From Plantago major (taxonomy: Eukaryota; Streptophyta; Magnoliopsida; Lamiales; Plantaginaceae), in NCBI GenBank assembly GCA_026545765.1, contig CM048841.1:67392217-67456216 (forward strand): a stretch of 64,000 bases of DNA, given 5' to 3'. Positions 26,809 to 38,404 of this stretch are shown here, in pieces; within the stretch, counting starts at the first letter, position 1; every line of letters begins with the position of its first letter. Both the position numbers and the translations under genes were made by a program. Below the pieces are notes generated by a model. That model was not told the DNA's origin, searched no databases, and saw only the letters and a list, made by a program, of their open reading frames with translations.

Positions 26809-28743
26809 ATATTATTAGTCTTTTTCTTCCCTACAAATTGGTCACAAATAAGAAGATTTAATCATCAAGTTCTCTCCTTTTCTAAAATAACTGGACAAAG
26901 AGCAGCACTCAGTTTCCAATTAAAATAAACGTTCATAATTAGTACTATCTGCTAAATCCTGTTTCCAACTTCTAAGTCCAATTTTAAAGAATTCACACAA
27001 TTGTAACAAATCAGCTCCAAATGAGAATAAGTCTCAGTAAAGGAAATTACAGAAACTCTCCATCACTCATGACAATTTGCAAAATACTGTAAGAAATACT
27101 AAGATGTAGTATAATAAATATTACCTTCTCTAACAAATTTTGAAGAGAGAAAACAATAAAACTAAAGACAACCAATTGATGGCAAAATCCTATGCACTAT
27201 TCAAACTGAATAAGACAATAATCTAAGAGATCTAGAGCAAAGCAATTAAGTAGAGATAAGATAAAATGAGCTGAGCTGAGCTGAGCCCACATCATATTCA
27301 TATCTAACCTCAATTAACCAGAAGCGTGTAGAATCAGAGAAATTTCATTTCTCATCAAGCATTTGGAAGAGTGTTGACGGAAAAGTTGGTTCTTGGATGG
27401 GGTTGATGAGGAGATAGTGAGAAATGCAGTGAAAAGGAAGCAAAAAAGATGAGATCTTTACAATGTCCAGTGGGTGGCAAGAAAGCAAAACGAAATAGCA
27501 GTGAGTTTGAGGGGAAAAAGATTGGATTTTTAGATGTTGATGAATTTGAAAATGCAGAAAAGGGTAGTGACTTTGAGCAGACGAATAAAGGGTAGGGAAG
27601 GAGGAGAATGAGAAGTGAGAAAGAAAGGTGTGAATGCAGTAGACAGATGAGTACAAGATCAGAAGGAAAAACAATATCCTGTGCCTCTGTGTCTCTATGT
27701 GTTAAATCAAGATTCTTTTCTTCCTGCCTTTCCTTTTTTTATTTTTGTTTCTTCATGTCAAAACTGGACAAAACATTTGGGAATTTTTTGGTTGGTTTGG
27801 TGGGAACTGGTGTTAATAATTTGTGGGAAGTAATTAGTACATTCAATTACTTTACGTGATTTTCACTGCAAAAAAAAAGAAAGTATGTTGCTTGAAATGA
27901 GGAATGAAGAAGGAGGGGGAGGAGGAGGTGAAGAAAGAGATGAGAGGCAATAAAGTAGCAGTAGTTGTTGTTGAACACTATTCAACATTACATTCTCTTT
28001 CTATCTTTAGTTTATATTTGAACAATCTCCGATGATTCACCGCATTATTCTGTCACGTCATCATTAAACTCATCTTTCAATCTCGTTAAACACTGCAATT
28101 ACGTGATCCTGAATCGAAAATCATAGGCATAATCTACCTCTAGAGGTTCTAGGATTGTTCATGCTTTCACAACTCGACGCCGAAACATTCATACTTCTTA
28201 ATCTTTTCAGAACTTGTAACATTTTTTTAAATTTTTTTATGTATGCGTGTTATTTATTAAAAAATAAAAGGAGAAAGAAAATGATAAGAGAAGAAGAGAG
28301 AAAAAGAAGAAGGAAAAACATTAAAATGCCTCCACAATTAAAAGAAAAGTAAAAAGGTTATAAAAAGATTTGAAAAGAAGAAAAGGATAGGAGGGACGGG
28401 TTGGATCTTTGTATCTCGATCTCAACTTTCATGGACTACATCACAAGTTACTCTTAGAACTGTATATAATAATTCGACTCATTTATAAAATTTAAAGTTG
28501 AATGAATAAAAATATGAAAGGAAGTAAATTAAGTATGCGTGATAGTGGATAAAGAAGTTGAGAATGGGGAAACGAGTATTAACTTACATATTCAATTGTG
28601 CTATATTATGCTCATTGTTTTATTATCGTAATTAGACAAAGTGATTGATATTAAAATCAAATTGAGTTTATTCAACTTGAATTGAATTTTACCATTAATT
28701 GACTATTACAAATTATTACACCACATAAACAAATAGTATATTA
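26809..28743. other. FBW2 leader/promoter region and gene-free flank
   Basis: The minus-strand 5' UTR and probable leader intron occupy roughly 26809-27600. Beyond that lies purine-rich, then AT-rich DNA. ORFs at 27345-27674 and 27608-27859 are low-complexity or unrecognised. No element ends seen. Confidence 0.4.
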
Positions 28744-28994
28744 CTCCCCCGTTTCTGTAAAAGTGAAACAATTTTTTGTTTTGAACGTTTTATTAAAAGT
28801 GTTACATTTCCTTTTATAAAAATTACTTCCATAATACAATTCATTATCAGCCACACATTTTTGAGCCCACGTGTACTTTTTCACTCAATTAATATCTCAA
28901 ACTCATTCTTAACCACATATTTTTGGGGGACCACACATTTTTCTTAAAAATTGTGCAAATTAAAATTGTTTCACTTTTACAGAAACGAAAGGAG
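28744..28994. mobile_element. Stowaway-type MITE, 'gtttctgtaaaagtgaaac' family, copy 1
   Basis: Inverted ends ctcccccgtttctgtaaaag and ...cttttacagaaacgaaaggag, more than 30 bp long, with TA at 28742-28743 and 28995-28996. A second member of the family is at 52819-53079. Confidence 0.85.
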
Positions 28995-29490
28995 TACTAA
29001 ACTATATCAAAATCAAAATTTAGTATCAAAGGTGAATTTCATTTAGTACCCCTCTTAGATGTTTTAATTGCACATTGGTACCAGTTAATTCAACAATAAC
29101 ATATAGGTCCATTTTCCCATTGGCCAAAGGATTGATGCCAAACATGGCCTTATTAAGTCAATTAGGAAAATGTATCCCTTATTTCTTCCTAATTCAACTT
29201 AAATCTTTCATCTTACAACATTTTTTGTTGAGTGCTCTTATTTATTGTTTATTACTATTAATTAAAAACTTTTAGGGCCATTTAATAATTTTCTACAAAA
29301 TTATGGACTTAATTGCAAAATCAGAAATAAGTTCAGGGCCAAATTGAAAGCAACTTCCAGTTTATAACTATTCAAACAATTTTAGCCCTTCAGAATTGCA
29401 ACCCAAGTCCCTGAAACAGCTCTAATTCTCAAAATAAACAGTTTTAAGTTACTAAAACACAAACTAAGAACTAATTAACTTAGACCACAA

Positions 29491-30373
29491 GCGGCAAAAA
29501 TCCAAAAAAGGTACTACAGTACAAGGAGAATCGATCATTTTGGTAACACTAAAATGTACCCGTCCAAAAAGATACACTACAATGTGCACCGATCATTTTG
29601 GTACCAGTAAAATGTACCCGTCCAAAAATGGTACATTACAATAACATTGTGTCCAAAAAGGATACTCCGGTGATATTTAATCAAAATGATGATGTGGTTA
29701 TCGGAGATTGACATGTAGTCTTTGTTGATTGTTGACTTTTAATTAAATCGATTTAAATTTATATGAAAAATACACATGTCATTCACCCATAAAATATGAA
29801 AATTATAAAATTTAAAATAAAAAAGGATTAATTTATTTAATCAGCATAACTACAGAAAAAATACAAAAAATAAATAAATTTATAATAAAAATTAAAAAAA
29901 TGCATAAATTCTTCACCGCCAAATGACGGGCGGGTGGCAGGCTGGTTTGGCTTATTAGATATTATTACATTTTTTTTAAGCACGCAGGCTTGTGGATTAC
30001 TGTTTTCATATGCATTTTTATCATTTTTATTATAAATTTATTTCTTTTTTTGTATTTTTTTTGTAGTTATATTAATTTTATGCTAATTAAATATATTAAC
30101 CATTTTTATTTTAAATTTTATAATTTTCATATTTTATGGGTATGTGTATTTTTCATATAAATTAAATCAATTTAATAAAAAGTCAACATTCAACAAAGCC
30201 TACGTGTAATTCTCCGATTGCCACATCATCATTTTAGTCTTAAAAATCACTGGAGTTTTTTTTTGGACACAATGTTATTAATGTTATTGTAGTGTACCCT
30301 TTTTGAACGGTACATTCTACTGGTACCAAAATGGTCTGTGCACATTGTACTGTAACTTTTCTGGATTTTTGCC
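29491..30373. mobile_element. 883-bp foldback (Mutator-like) element
   Basis: Almost the whole element is one inverted repeat: arms of about 400 bp meet at a short GC-rich centre (around 29920-29950, cgggcgggtggcaggctgg). The termini are gcggcaaaaatcc and ggatttttgcc. The flanks carry an 8-bp direct repeat gaccacaa (29483-29490 and 30374-30381), possibly 9 bp with one mismatch, which suggests Mutator-type transposition. No protein is encoded. Confidence 0.8.
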
Positions 30374-30414
30374 GACCACAAACTAAGGACTTAGTAATAC
30401 ACGACAACTAAGTA

Positions 30415-30664
30415 CTCCCTCAGTCCCGGAGAACTTCATACATTAGGGTTAGCGCGCAGTTTTATGCGAAAAGTTAAAGTAATGATAGAATATAGAAAAT
30501 GTGGGAAAAAAGTGTACTTTTAGTGCAAAAGATGTAATTTGAGTGTAAAATTGATATTGTTTATTATTTGTTAGGTGTGGGGTAGCTTCCTTTTTTGTAA
30601 TGTATGAAGTTCTATGGGACGGCTAAAAATGACAAATGTATGAAGTTCTGCGGGACGGAGGGAA
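30415..30664. mobile_element. Stowaway MITE (250 bp), copy 2
   Basis: Same family and orientation as 8695-8949 (ctccctcagtcccggagaac ... gcgggacggagggaa), flanked by TA. Differences between copies are scattered, so both are old. Confidence 0.85.
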
Positions 30665-30719
30665 TAAGACATTACGCAATTGGATATTAATGACGAATTA
30701 GAGATGACAAGTACAATCC

Positions 30720-30900
30720 ACCCATACTCACTTAGAAATCAGAGACGGTTCTCTTTTTCGTCGTTAAATAGCAACGGATTATGGACGGTTTTTTCAACGA
30801 ATTAGGCCGAACTGACATTCCATCGTCAATCCGCCGCTAGTCATCGAACGAGAAATAAGCGACGGTTGTGTTTCCGTCGTTGTCTGGCGAAATTGTTGAA
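30720..30900. mobile_element. Possible CACTA-type subterminal repeat remnant
   Basis: Repeated gacggtt / cgtcgtt words in both orientations (agagacggtt, tttcgtcgtt, gcgacggttgtgtttccgtc) resemble the subterminal repeats of plant CACTA elements. No CACTA terminus or 3-bp target duplication was found. Confidence 0.3.
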
Positions 30901-31359
30901 GCAACTAGAAGCTTTCAGCCGGATTGTTAATAGGTGGTCCCAATTGGAGTTGTTTAACATCTTCGGTTTATGTAGTTTGTTGCTCCGAAGAAAGTTATTT
31001 TACACCTGCAAAATAGAGTTGATAGAGCTCCGATCTGGACTACAAAGATTCCAGTTGAATTGTCAGAACTTCGATTTGGACAGTCGGTAATATTTATGGG
31101 TTGTATATAATGAATTACGTTGTTAAATTTACACATTATTCTCATAACTTTTATACTCTGTAAAAAGAAATTCATTACTCTCGGTTAACTATTTTTAAAG
31201 TGAATAATGTATTACTCTCCCAAGAATCTTGTTTGATCGATCTTTCTACATAATTTATCGGGTTTGTAGCTTCTTGATGTATTTGGAGAAAAAGTTAAAT
31301 ACCAAATGAGAGCGGCATGTGAGATCATTTAGACAGGCCTTGGAAGTGTACTGTGCACG

Positions 31360-31553
31360 AATTATTGACAAATTGGTCCTCTTCTCCATGGTACACTACA
31401 TTATTAACATGTGACTAATTATTGACAAATTGGTCCTCTTCTCCATGGTACACTACATTATTAACATGTGACTAATTATTGACAAATTGGTCCTCTTCTC
31501 CATGGTACACTACATTATTAACATGTGACTAATTATTGACAAATTGGTCCTCT
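31360..31553. repeat. Perfect 57-bp tandem repeat, 3.4 copies
   Basis: Three identical 57-bp units start at 31360, 31417 and 31474 (each begins aattattgacaaattggtcc), followed by a 23-bp partial unit. Perfect identity implies a very recent expansion. There is no spacer variation, so it is not a CRISPR-like array. Confidence 0.95.
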
Positions 31554-32017
31554 AGCTTCTTCATTTGTTTGCATTCTGTTTATCCCCAATTCAGAATGCC
31601 AAACCATCACATTATTAACTTAGGCTCTGTTATTTTCATCTGAAACTTATTAATTCTAACTCAGTTCAAATTCATTCAGTTCTGTTTTGTTCAGTTTTGC
31701 TTAGTTATTTTTTATATTACAATTAAGTTCAGTTCAATTCAGTTCAGACGAAAATAATATATTCTTATACTGCACACTCAATTTTATGATATGGTTACAT
31801 TTTTAGTTACAACACAATTCCCCAACTTACAAAACCTATCAATTTCATACGTATAAAAAGTAGTACTAAAGTTTTATTTTCTCTCAAGCACCACAAAACT
31901 AACAACTTAGTTCAAAATATATTTTTTCAAAACTCCATCTCATTGTAAATCGAAGATGGATTACCAGATAACTAATAACCAGGCCATTGATTCCTTCATT
32001 CCGATCTAATCTTCTCA

Positions 32018-32049
<32 letters not shown>

Positions 32050-32322
32050 TTATTCTCATATATATTCACATATCTAAAATGAAAAATATATCAATTACTT
32101 TATTCAATACCTTAATTTAGAAGGGAGAAAAAGGTTCGGATAATCTCGATCCCGTCCCGACTCTATTATGTAAAATTCCAACGGGGATGGATATTTCAGG
32201 ATTTGTATATCGTCAAAGTATATTTCCAAACTTTAACTTACATGCGGGTCGGGTTTGGGAACAAATAATTTATTCCCTATACCTGATTAGCACCTGAATA
32301 TCTACATTATGTTATTTACCCT

Positions 32323-32889
32323 TGTTAAGTTCAAACAATGAGGAATATGCAACAATGACAGTAAACAATAATCGAATAAATAATGTACCAAAACCAGAAA
32401 GCCAGAAACACAAGATTTAACATGGTTCGACAATGCCTACGTCCACGGAGATCAACCAACAACTTTTATTGATACTCAGGTTACAACCACGACGTAATAA
32501 GAATAATCTCACATAAAATATAAGACCAACCAAATATGCTATTCTCCGAAATATAATCACTAACTTCCTATCAATCTTCTACTGTTGATATTCTAGTCTG
32601 ATCTGATCTATGTAACAAACAAGCCCCTTGACTATATATAGAGAACTCAACTACCAAATCCTACTAGAAAAAAAAACTAATTATTAATCCTTCTAGCACA
32701 AAAAAACTAATTTAAGTAAACCTTCTTGTATGAGGAAACCACCTAGAACTCCTTCTACAATCAGGAAACTGAATTAGGTAGATGCCTAACTAATTCTTCC
32801 ACTTTCCAATGACCGATTTAATCATCACCGTTGAGATTTTCATATTTAATTTGAGCCATTCAACAATCAATATTATTATTGAGCTAACA
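32323..32889. mobile_element. Solo LTR, copia-like
   Basis: The 567-bp segment begins TGTTA and ends TAACA. It contains the word acatggttcgacaatgcctacgtccacgg (split in the middle), which I associate with LTRs of plant copia elements. No internal region or second LTR is present. The 5-bp flanks do not match, so the target duplication is lost or the ends are slightly off. Confidence 0.5.
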
Positions 32890-33911
32890 CTCTCACACTC
32901 CTAATTTCTCACACTCCTAATTGTTATTTCTTTGACAGGCCCACGACTAAATTGTAGCATGCTTCTTTACGATTTTAATTTATGTTGAATGATAGTTGAA
33001 CTAGTTTGCATTCTAGTTTTGAGCCAAGAGAAGTAATGTTGATTTGTTTTACAATATTTCTAGATAATTTGTTTATCAAATAAATGATAATAATTATGTG
33101 ATAGGGTGATTTAATCCCAATCCAATCTTTTACGGATACCCGCTGAAAATAAAGACGGGATTGGGATGCATAAATTCGTACTCTAATCCTGTACCCAATC
33201 CCCCCCTCATAATTTCATTATGATGGTAAAAAAGTTTTATTATGTCTTAAAATCATCAACCAAATGATTCATGCTAAGTCAGAGTTCTAGGTAATACAAT
33301 TACTTTTGTGGCGGGGGAGGGGGCTTTTTGTGGCTCAGACCTCTCTAGTATAAATACATATGTGAATAATAAATTAGCAGTTCAAGTGATAACTGGAAAC
33401 CTTGAGGGGGAGAGTTGTGTTATTTATGACATGAATGTAGTGGATGAATGCCTTTCCAGAAGAGTAACACGTGTTTGGTCGAGATGTACCACGTGGCAGG
33501 CGTCTCCTTCTCGGGCCCTCGTGGGTCGGGAAGAGAATCAGTATGATCTTCTGTAATTGATCAAACATCAAGTCGTGTTCAACATCAATAGCTTTTGTAG
33601 AGACGATCTTCTGTAATTCATATATAAAGTGTTGTTTGTTGGATTTGAGTCCTCCTCGGAATCATGGGAATTGTCTATTGGACTCTGAATTCGAGCCATG
33701 TAATTTACTTCAGGTCGTATACAATTCATGGAGACATGTTTCAACCCATCAAATTTCATAGACTATTAACCTATGTGTTTAATTCAACGGGAAGATGCGA
33801 TAGGGACGGATGTAGTATTTTGCTTGCCCATCATCTAATGACATTTGTGTGTTTAACTTTGAATTGCATTTCTTTTTCGGTGTTAGGAAGTTATGTTCTG
33901 CAAGTGGTTCC

Positions 33912-34135
33912 GTGTCACATCGGTATCAAAATAAAGAAATTTGAAGACGACTCATAGATATTATTTTGATATGGCAGTGATATATTGTTGAATGAGGAAT
34001 ATTTTTTCGCCACAAGTTTTCAGTACGGGTCATGTGACATATCACACAGGTATCATAATAAAGAAATTCGAACGCGACTCCAAGATTTTTTTAATATGCC
34101 AATGATATATTGTCCAATGAGGAATTATTATTTGA
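33912..34135. repeat. Diverged direct duplication (~120 bp, two copies)
   Basis: The segment with 'ggtatcaaaataaagaaattt ... ggcagtgatatattgttgaatgaggaat' recurs about 125 bp downstream as 'ggtatcataataaagaaattc ... gccaatgatatattgtccaatgaggaat'. Function unknown. Confidence 0.6.
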
Positions 34136-34190
34136 AAAAATAAGTTGTATCTGCCATTAGTGTCCCTATCCCATTTTCTCAATATTTATG

Positions 34191-35137
34191 GGAATATTAC
34201 AAAAACCACCCCTTAAATATGCCCCCTTTTCACATTCACCCCTAGATTGGCGTATATTACAGATTAGTCCAAAATTAACAAATGCCTAATTTGAGAATTA
34301 CATCCAAACCAAAAGTCAACTTTTTCTCCTATTTTATCTTTTCTTTATAATTCAACAATTATATTAATTTTACTTATTGCAAAATAAGCCCATAAAGTTT
34401 GTAATTCTTGTAAATGAATACCCAAAAGTTCAACTTATTAACATTTCAACCCTTCTTCTTCCACCTTCTTCCCCACCACATCCAACCACCATCTTCTCCA
34501 CCACACCACTACCTCCGACCATCTTCAAACTTCACCACCACCTCCAACCTCCATCTTCTCCCCCCTCCTTCACTTATTTAAAAAAAAGCTCCGGTGGAAG
34601 GCTCCACCGGAGCTGAATTATACACCTTCCACCGTTGAATTATCTGACTCAGATCGGGCGTGTTCTGACTCCATATCGGCTGTACAATAGCTCAAACATT
34701 TGACTCCGATATGGAGTTGTTCATGACCCAGATCGAGGCGTTCTACTCTGGTGAGCTATTCTGTCTGAGCTGACTCCGAACCTTTTTGAAGTTGGGAGGA
34801 ATAATTTTTTTTGAAGGTGGGAGGAAGAAGAAGATGGGGGTTGGAGGTGGTGGAAATGGTGGTTAGAGGTGCTGGAAGATGGTGGTTGGTGGGGTTATTT
34901 TGTGAAATTATAAATTTTAGGGAGTATGATTTGGGTGAATAATGTAATTTATAAAATATTTGAGTATAATGTGTAGTAAAATGAAACTTGTAAATTGCAA
35001 TTGAGTCCAATTCATTTTCTTTTCCATTTAAATTTTAGTTGGTCAACTCAAAATATAGATTTTGGACTTGAATGTAATTGTTTGAGATCGGGGGTTGAAT
35101 CTGTAATTAGCTCGAATTTAAGGGGTACTTTATTAGG
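34191..35137. mobile_element. ~950-bp Mutator-like palindromic element, copy A
   Basis: Inverted ends (ggaatattac...ccaccccttaaat and the complement of cctaataaagtaccccttaaat) lie inside a 9-bp duplication with one mismatch, atatttatg / atatttgtg (34182-34190, 35138-35146). The left half is rich in ccaccacctccaac words and the right half in their complement. The centre holds a perfect hairpin (34587-34614, arms agctccggtgga, loop aggc) and ctccga/agctc words. Same family as 36206-37165. Proline-rich ORFs here are artefacts. Confidence 0.75.
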
Positions 35138-35235
35138 ATATTTGTGAACGTGCGTTCAAAAACCAAACTAATATTTTAAGATTTTTTGTAAAAAAATTAA
35201 GAATTATTATTTTACAAATTCATGTACTTGGAGTG

Positions 35236-35236
<1 letters not shown>

Positions 35237-35275
<39 letters not shown>

Positions 35276-35501
35276 AGAAACATCAAAATATATATTAATC
35301 AACTCAAGATACATCAGAAAATTCAACGGGTAACACAGTACCATCACTATCCTCCAAAACATCTTTAGCTAATTGATGGGCTATTCCCTTAATCTCTATA
35401 ATAACAATAGCACCAGCAGGAGATAAGGAAGGTATAGGCTCTTGGATCTGTGATACTATATTCTGGCAGTCCCTTCAAAAATAACTTGGTCATAGTGAAG
35501 C
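35237..35501 (-). pseudogene. 5'-truncated LINE: RNase H end of ORF2 plus poly(A)
   Basis: On the minus strand the insert encodes a short RNase H-like C-terminus (IVIIEIKGIAHQLAKDVLED) and ends in a long poly(A) (the T run from 35237). Target duplications acttggagtgc / acttggggtgc (35226-35236 and 35502-35512) bracket it. It is a typical dead-on-arrival LINE copy, not obviously the same family as the LINE at 38403-45315. Confidence 0.75.
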
Positions 35502-35651
35502 ACTTGGGGTGCATTTGAAAATTACAAAATAATAAAAGTTTGACATGACATGGAATGTTAAAGTGGGATAAGTGAATAATGTTTTTTTTTTTCTCAAAAA
35601 AAAAAAAAGTTTTGTTTTACATTTCAATAATGCGTCAAAATGAATTGAATT

Positions 35652-35912
35652 TGTAACGCCCCAAAGTTTCAGAGATTGAGAGTGCTATTCGTACCAACAA
35701 GATGCACCTTTTTTTGGGAATCCATTCATAATAATTTCAGAGTTAAGCGTGCTTGCTCTGCAACAATTTCAGAATGCGTGAGCAACTGGAAAGTCTTCCG
35801 ATTCGCGCACGAGTAAGGACATATTGTGCGGGAAAGGACATGTGTTTATATATTGGTATAGTTGGTCATCATATCACCTGGAGTTCAATCGATTAGTGGT
35901 CGGATCCTTACA
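35652..35912 (+). mobile_element. Solo LTR of a Cassandra-type TRIM with 5S rRNA-like sequence
   Basis: The 261-bp segment starts TGTAA, ends TTACA, and is flanked by a perfect 5-bp duplication, gaatt (35647-35651 and 35913-35917). Inside, 35680-35830 follows the layout of plant 5S rRNA: gtaccaacaagatgcacc, then gagttaagcgtgcttg (A-box region), then tgcgtgagcaactggaaagtc (C-box region). 5S-like LTRs are the defining feature of the non-coding Cassandra retrotransposons. With one LTR only, this is the product of LTR-LTR recombination. Confidence 0.8.
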
Positions 35913-36205
35913 GAATTATTCAAAATTCACTACCTATTTATAGTTTGATTTTAGAAATAGATATTCCATGCATGTATTTGTTTATGTTATGACTTATGAC
36001 ACAGTTACTCCAATTTAAAAAGAATATAATATTAAAGTACACAAATTATAAAAGGTTTTTAATAGAAATAAGTCTATTTAGGTCAATTTGACTAAAATCT
36101 TGTGTCGAGCTCGAGTCAAATGTATCTAATCATGAAGTACAAAAAATCCACTAAATCACATTTCTTAGAAATATGTAATAACTTATTTAGTAGTAGTAAG
36201 TTTTA

Positions 36206-37165
36206 GGGGAAATTACGTTTCGTACCCCTTAAATTTGAGCCGATTACAGATTCATCCCTTCTATTCAAACAATTACAGATACATCCAAAATCTGATTTTT
36301 GAGTTGACCAGAAATTAAATAAATGGAAAAGAAAATTAGTTGGACTTGGTTGCAATTTACAATCTTTAATTTAATACACATTTGACTCTATTGTTTTATA
36401 AATTGCAACAATGCCTCAATATTATTGTAAATTGGACCCCAATAAAATTTATTTTCCAAATTATACCCAATTATTTTCCTTCTTCTTCCTTAAAACTCCG
36501 ACCAACCGCTCCGGCATATCTCCTTCGACCAAAACATCTCCGACTGACAGCTCCACTAGGAGCTTCGAAACAACTCCGACCGGAGCTGTCAAAAAGCTCC
36601 CGATCGGAGCTTTTACAGCTCCGACAGATCGGGTATCAGCCACTTCGATCTGAGCTTTGATACTCAATCGAGCTGTCTTCTGATCCGATGCAGCTGTTTC
36701 AAAGCTCCCGATCAAATGCTTTTACTCAACCGAGCTTTTTTTTAGGAGAAGAAGGTTTTTTTTCTTGAAGAAGATGAAGGAGGGATGAAGAAGAAGGAGG
36801 TTGGAGGTGGTGGAAATGGTGGTTAGAGGTGGTGGTGTAAAATGGTGGTTAGAGGTGGTGGAAGAAGGTGGTTGGAGGTGGTGGAAGGTGGTTGGAGATG
36901 GTGGGTAGTTATTGTGAAGAATAAAAAATGTTGGGCTTTGTTTGTAAGTGTTAAAAATATTTTGGGGTTTATTTTGCAATAAGAGAGAATTAATTAATTT
37001 TTGAATTATAAAGAAAAGATAAAATGGGTGAAAAAGTTGACTTTTGGGCCTATCTGTAGTTATATTTTTTTCGTGTGTAAAAATGGGTTAATTTGTAATT
37101 GTTTGAATAGAAGGGACTTCATTGAGAAGAGGCTATATTGCAGGGGTGGTATATGTAATTTTCCC
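36206..37165. mobile_element. ~960-bp Mutator-like palindromic element, copy B
   Basis: The ends ggggaaattac and gtaattttccc sit inside a perfect 9-bp duplication, taagtttta (36197-36205 and 37166-37174). It shares the subterminal words (taccccttaaatttgagc, acagattcatcccttctatt) and centre style of copy A: repeated agctccga/ggagct motifs, then ggaggttggaggtggtgg-type purine repeats. It encodes no transposase; overlapping ORFs at 36382-36715 are artefacts of the simple-sequence centre. Confidence 0.85.
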
Positions 37166-38154
37166 TAAGTTTTAACCATATTATTTGGCGGTATACTTTC
37201 GTTTGCAATTTGTGAAATGGAGAATTTTCGTGTAATATATTTTGGGTAACTTGTTGGAGAAGAGTTGTAAACTTGTTGAAATTTGGTGAAAGAATGTTGT
37301 TTACGTATTTAAGTTTTAACCATATTATCATGAATGTTGTTTACGTACCCATCAAAGGCATAGTAAGCTTTTCCCAAAGTCATGGTTGTTGCCACTTTTT
37401 CATCTTCTTCGACCTGATAGTCAAATTGTTTAAATGTCCAAAGAAAAAGGTTATACTAGATTTTAGCACTTTACATTTTAGAAAGCCTTTTACTGTTACA
37501 CTTATCAAGAAAATGGTTTGGTCTAATAATTGCAAATGGATGGAGTAACTTGCAGTGGGACAATTGATGGTTGATCAAATTTGTAAGGTTTGGACTAGTA
37601 GGGTTATTGGTATAAGATTAAAGTTTAAAAAATGGGTTTAAAAATAATTAAATTTTTACACAACCCAAAATTTTAATTCTATACCAATCCATTCCTAAGA
37701 TATTGAAGTTGATATAAATGATTTTTTTTTTTTTTTTTTTTGCAAGTCATATAAAAAAATCAGTTTGTTTCCAAGCATTTAAAAACTCATTAGAATTTGT
37801 CAAACAATTGGACCAAATTCTTGTGAAAAAACTTGATTTCCCAAACAATTGAATAGGTAATCGGTGGCGGAGTCGGATAATGTCTCGTGTGTTTGGCTAA
37901 TAGATAAGAGGCCTTTAAAATCGTGTCAGAGCTAACAACTTTAACCAACATGTACATCTATTTATTGTATTTTCCGGTGATTTTCATCAGAAGAATGGGC
38001 CCACACTGTGGGATCCATCACATAGAGATGATAATGAAGTAGCAAACAAACCCGCTAAATATTAACTCTTCCAAAAGGGTGATTAATCTCTCTATATGGA
38101 TAATAATTGGTGATTAAAGATTTATTGCTGATAAAAGTTGTCCAAGACTAAGTA

Positions 38155-38388
38155 CTCACTCTGTCCTTTAAAAGCTGTTTAGTTTACTTTTGGTCACGAA
38201 AATTAAGGAGATGATTATTATAAGATACTATATTACATTGTGGTTAATCAGTTTGATTAACATGAATTAACAAAACAATTGAAACTTTATTACTTAATCA
38301 TATTTGTAAATTAACATTCATGAAATAATATAATTAAATTACAAACTATCATTAATCAAAATCGATGCTCCGAACATAATTAAACAAT
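38155..38388 (+). repeat. Outer left arm of the interrupted foldback element
   Basis: It starts ctcactctgtcctttaaaag next to TA (38153-38154). Its complement reads along 53155 back to about 52690 (with the MITE at 52819-53079 removed) and then continues in 46245-46180. It ends at the SINE target duplication. Confidence 0.8.
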
Positions 38389-38402
38389 GCCAATGAGACC
38401 TA
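38389..38402 (+). mobile_element. 5' stub of a SINE split by the LINE
   Basis: The 14 bases gccaatgagaccta are the start of the tRNA-derived SINE whose remainder is 45333-45551. They also form part of the 17-bp LINE target duplication (38386-38402 and 45316-45332). Confidence 0.8.
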
Positions 38403-38404
38403 AA

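Noticed and set aside
31360..31553. CRISPR-like array
   Set aside because: Units are contiguous and identical with no variable spacers, and the genome is a plant's.
32020..32044. Retroposon tail at a T run
   Set aside because: No body sequence and no convincing direct repeats were found beside it.
35741..35830. Functional 5S rRNA gene
   Set aside because: The similarity is partial and enclosed in TGTAA...TTACA with a 5-bp duplication, so it is part of an LTR.
34377..36715. Proline-rich or Ser/Thr-rich small proteins
   Set aside because: They come from ccacctccaac-type and ctccga-type repeats inside two non-coding transposons, and overlapping frames are equally open.
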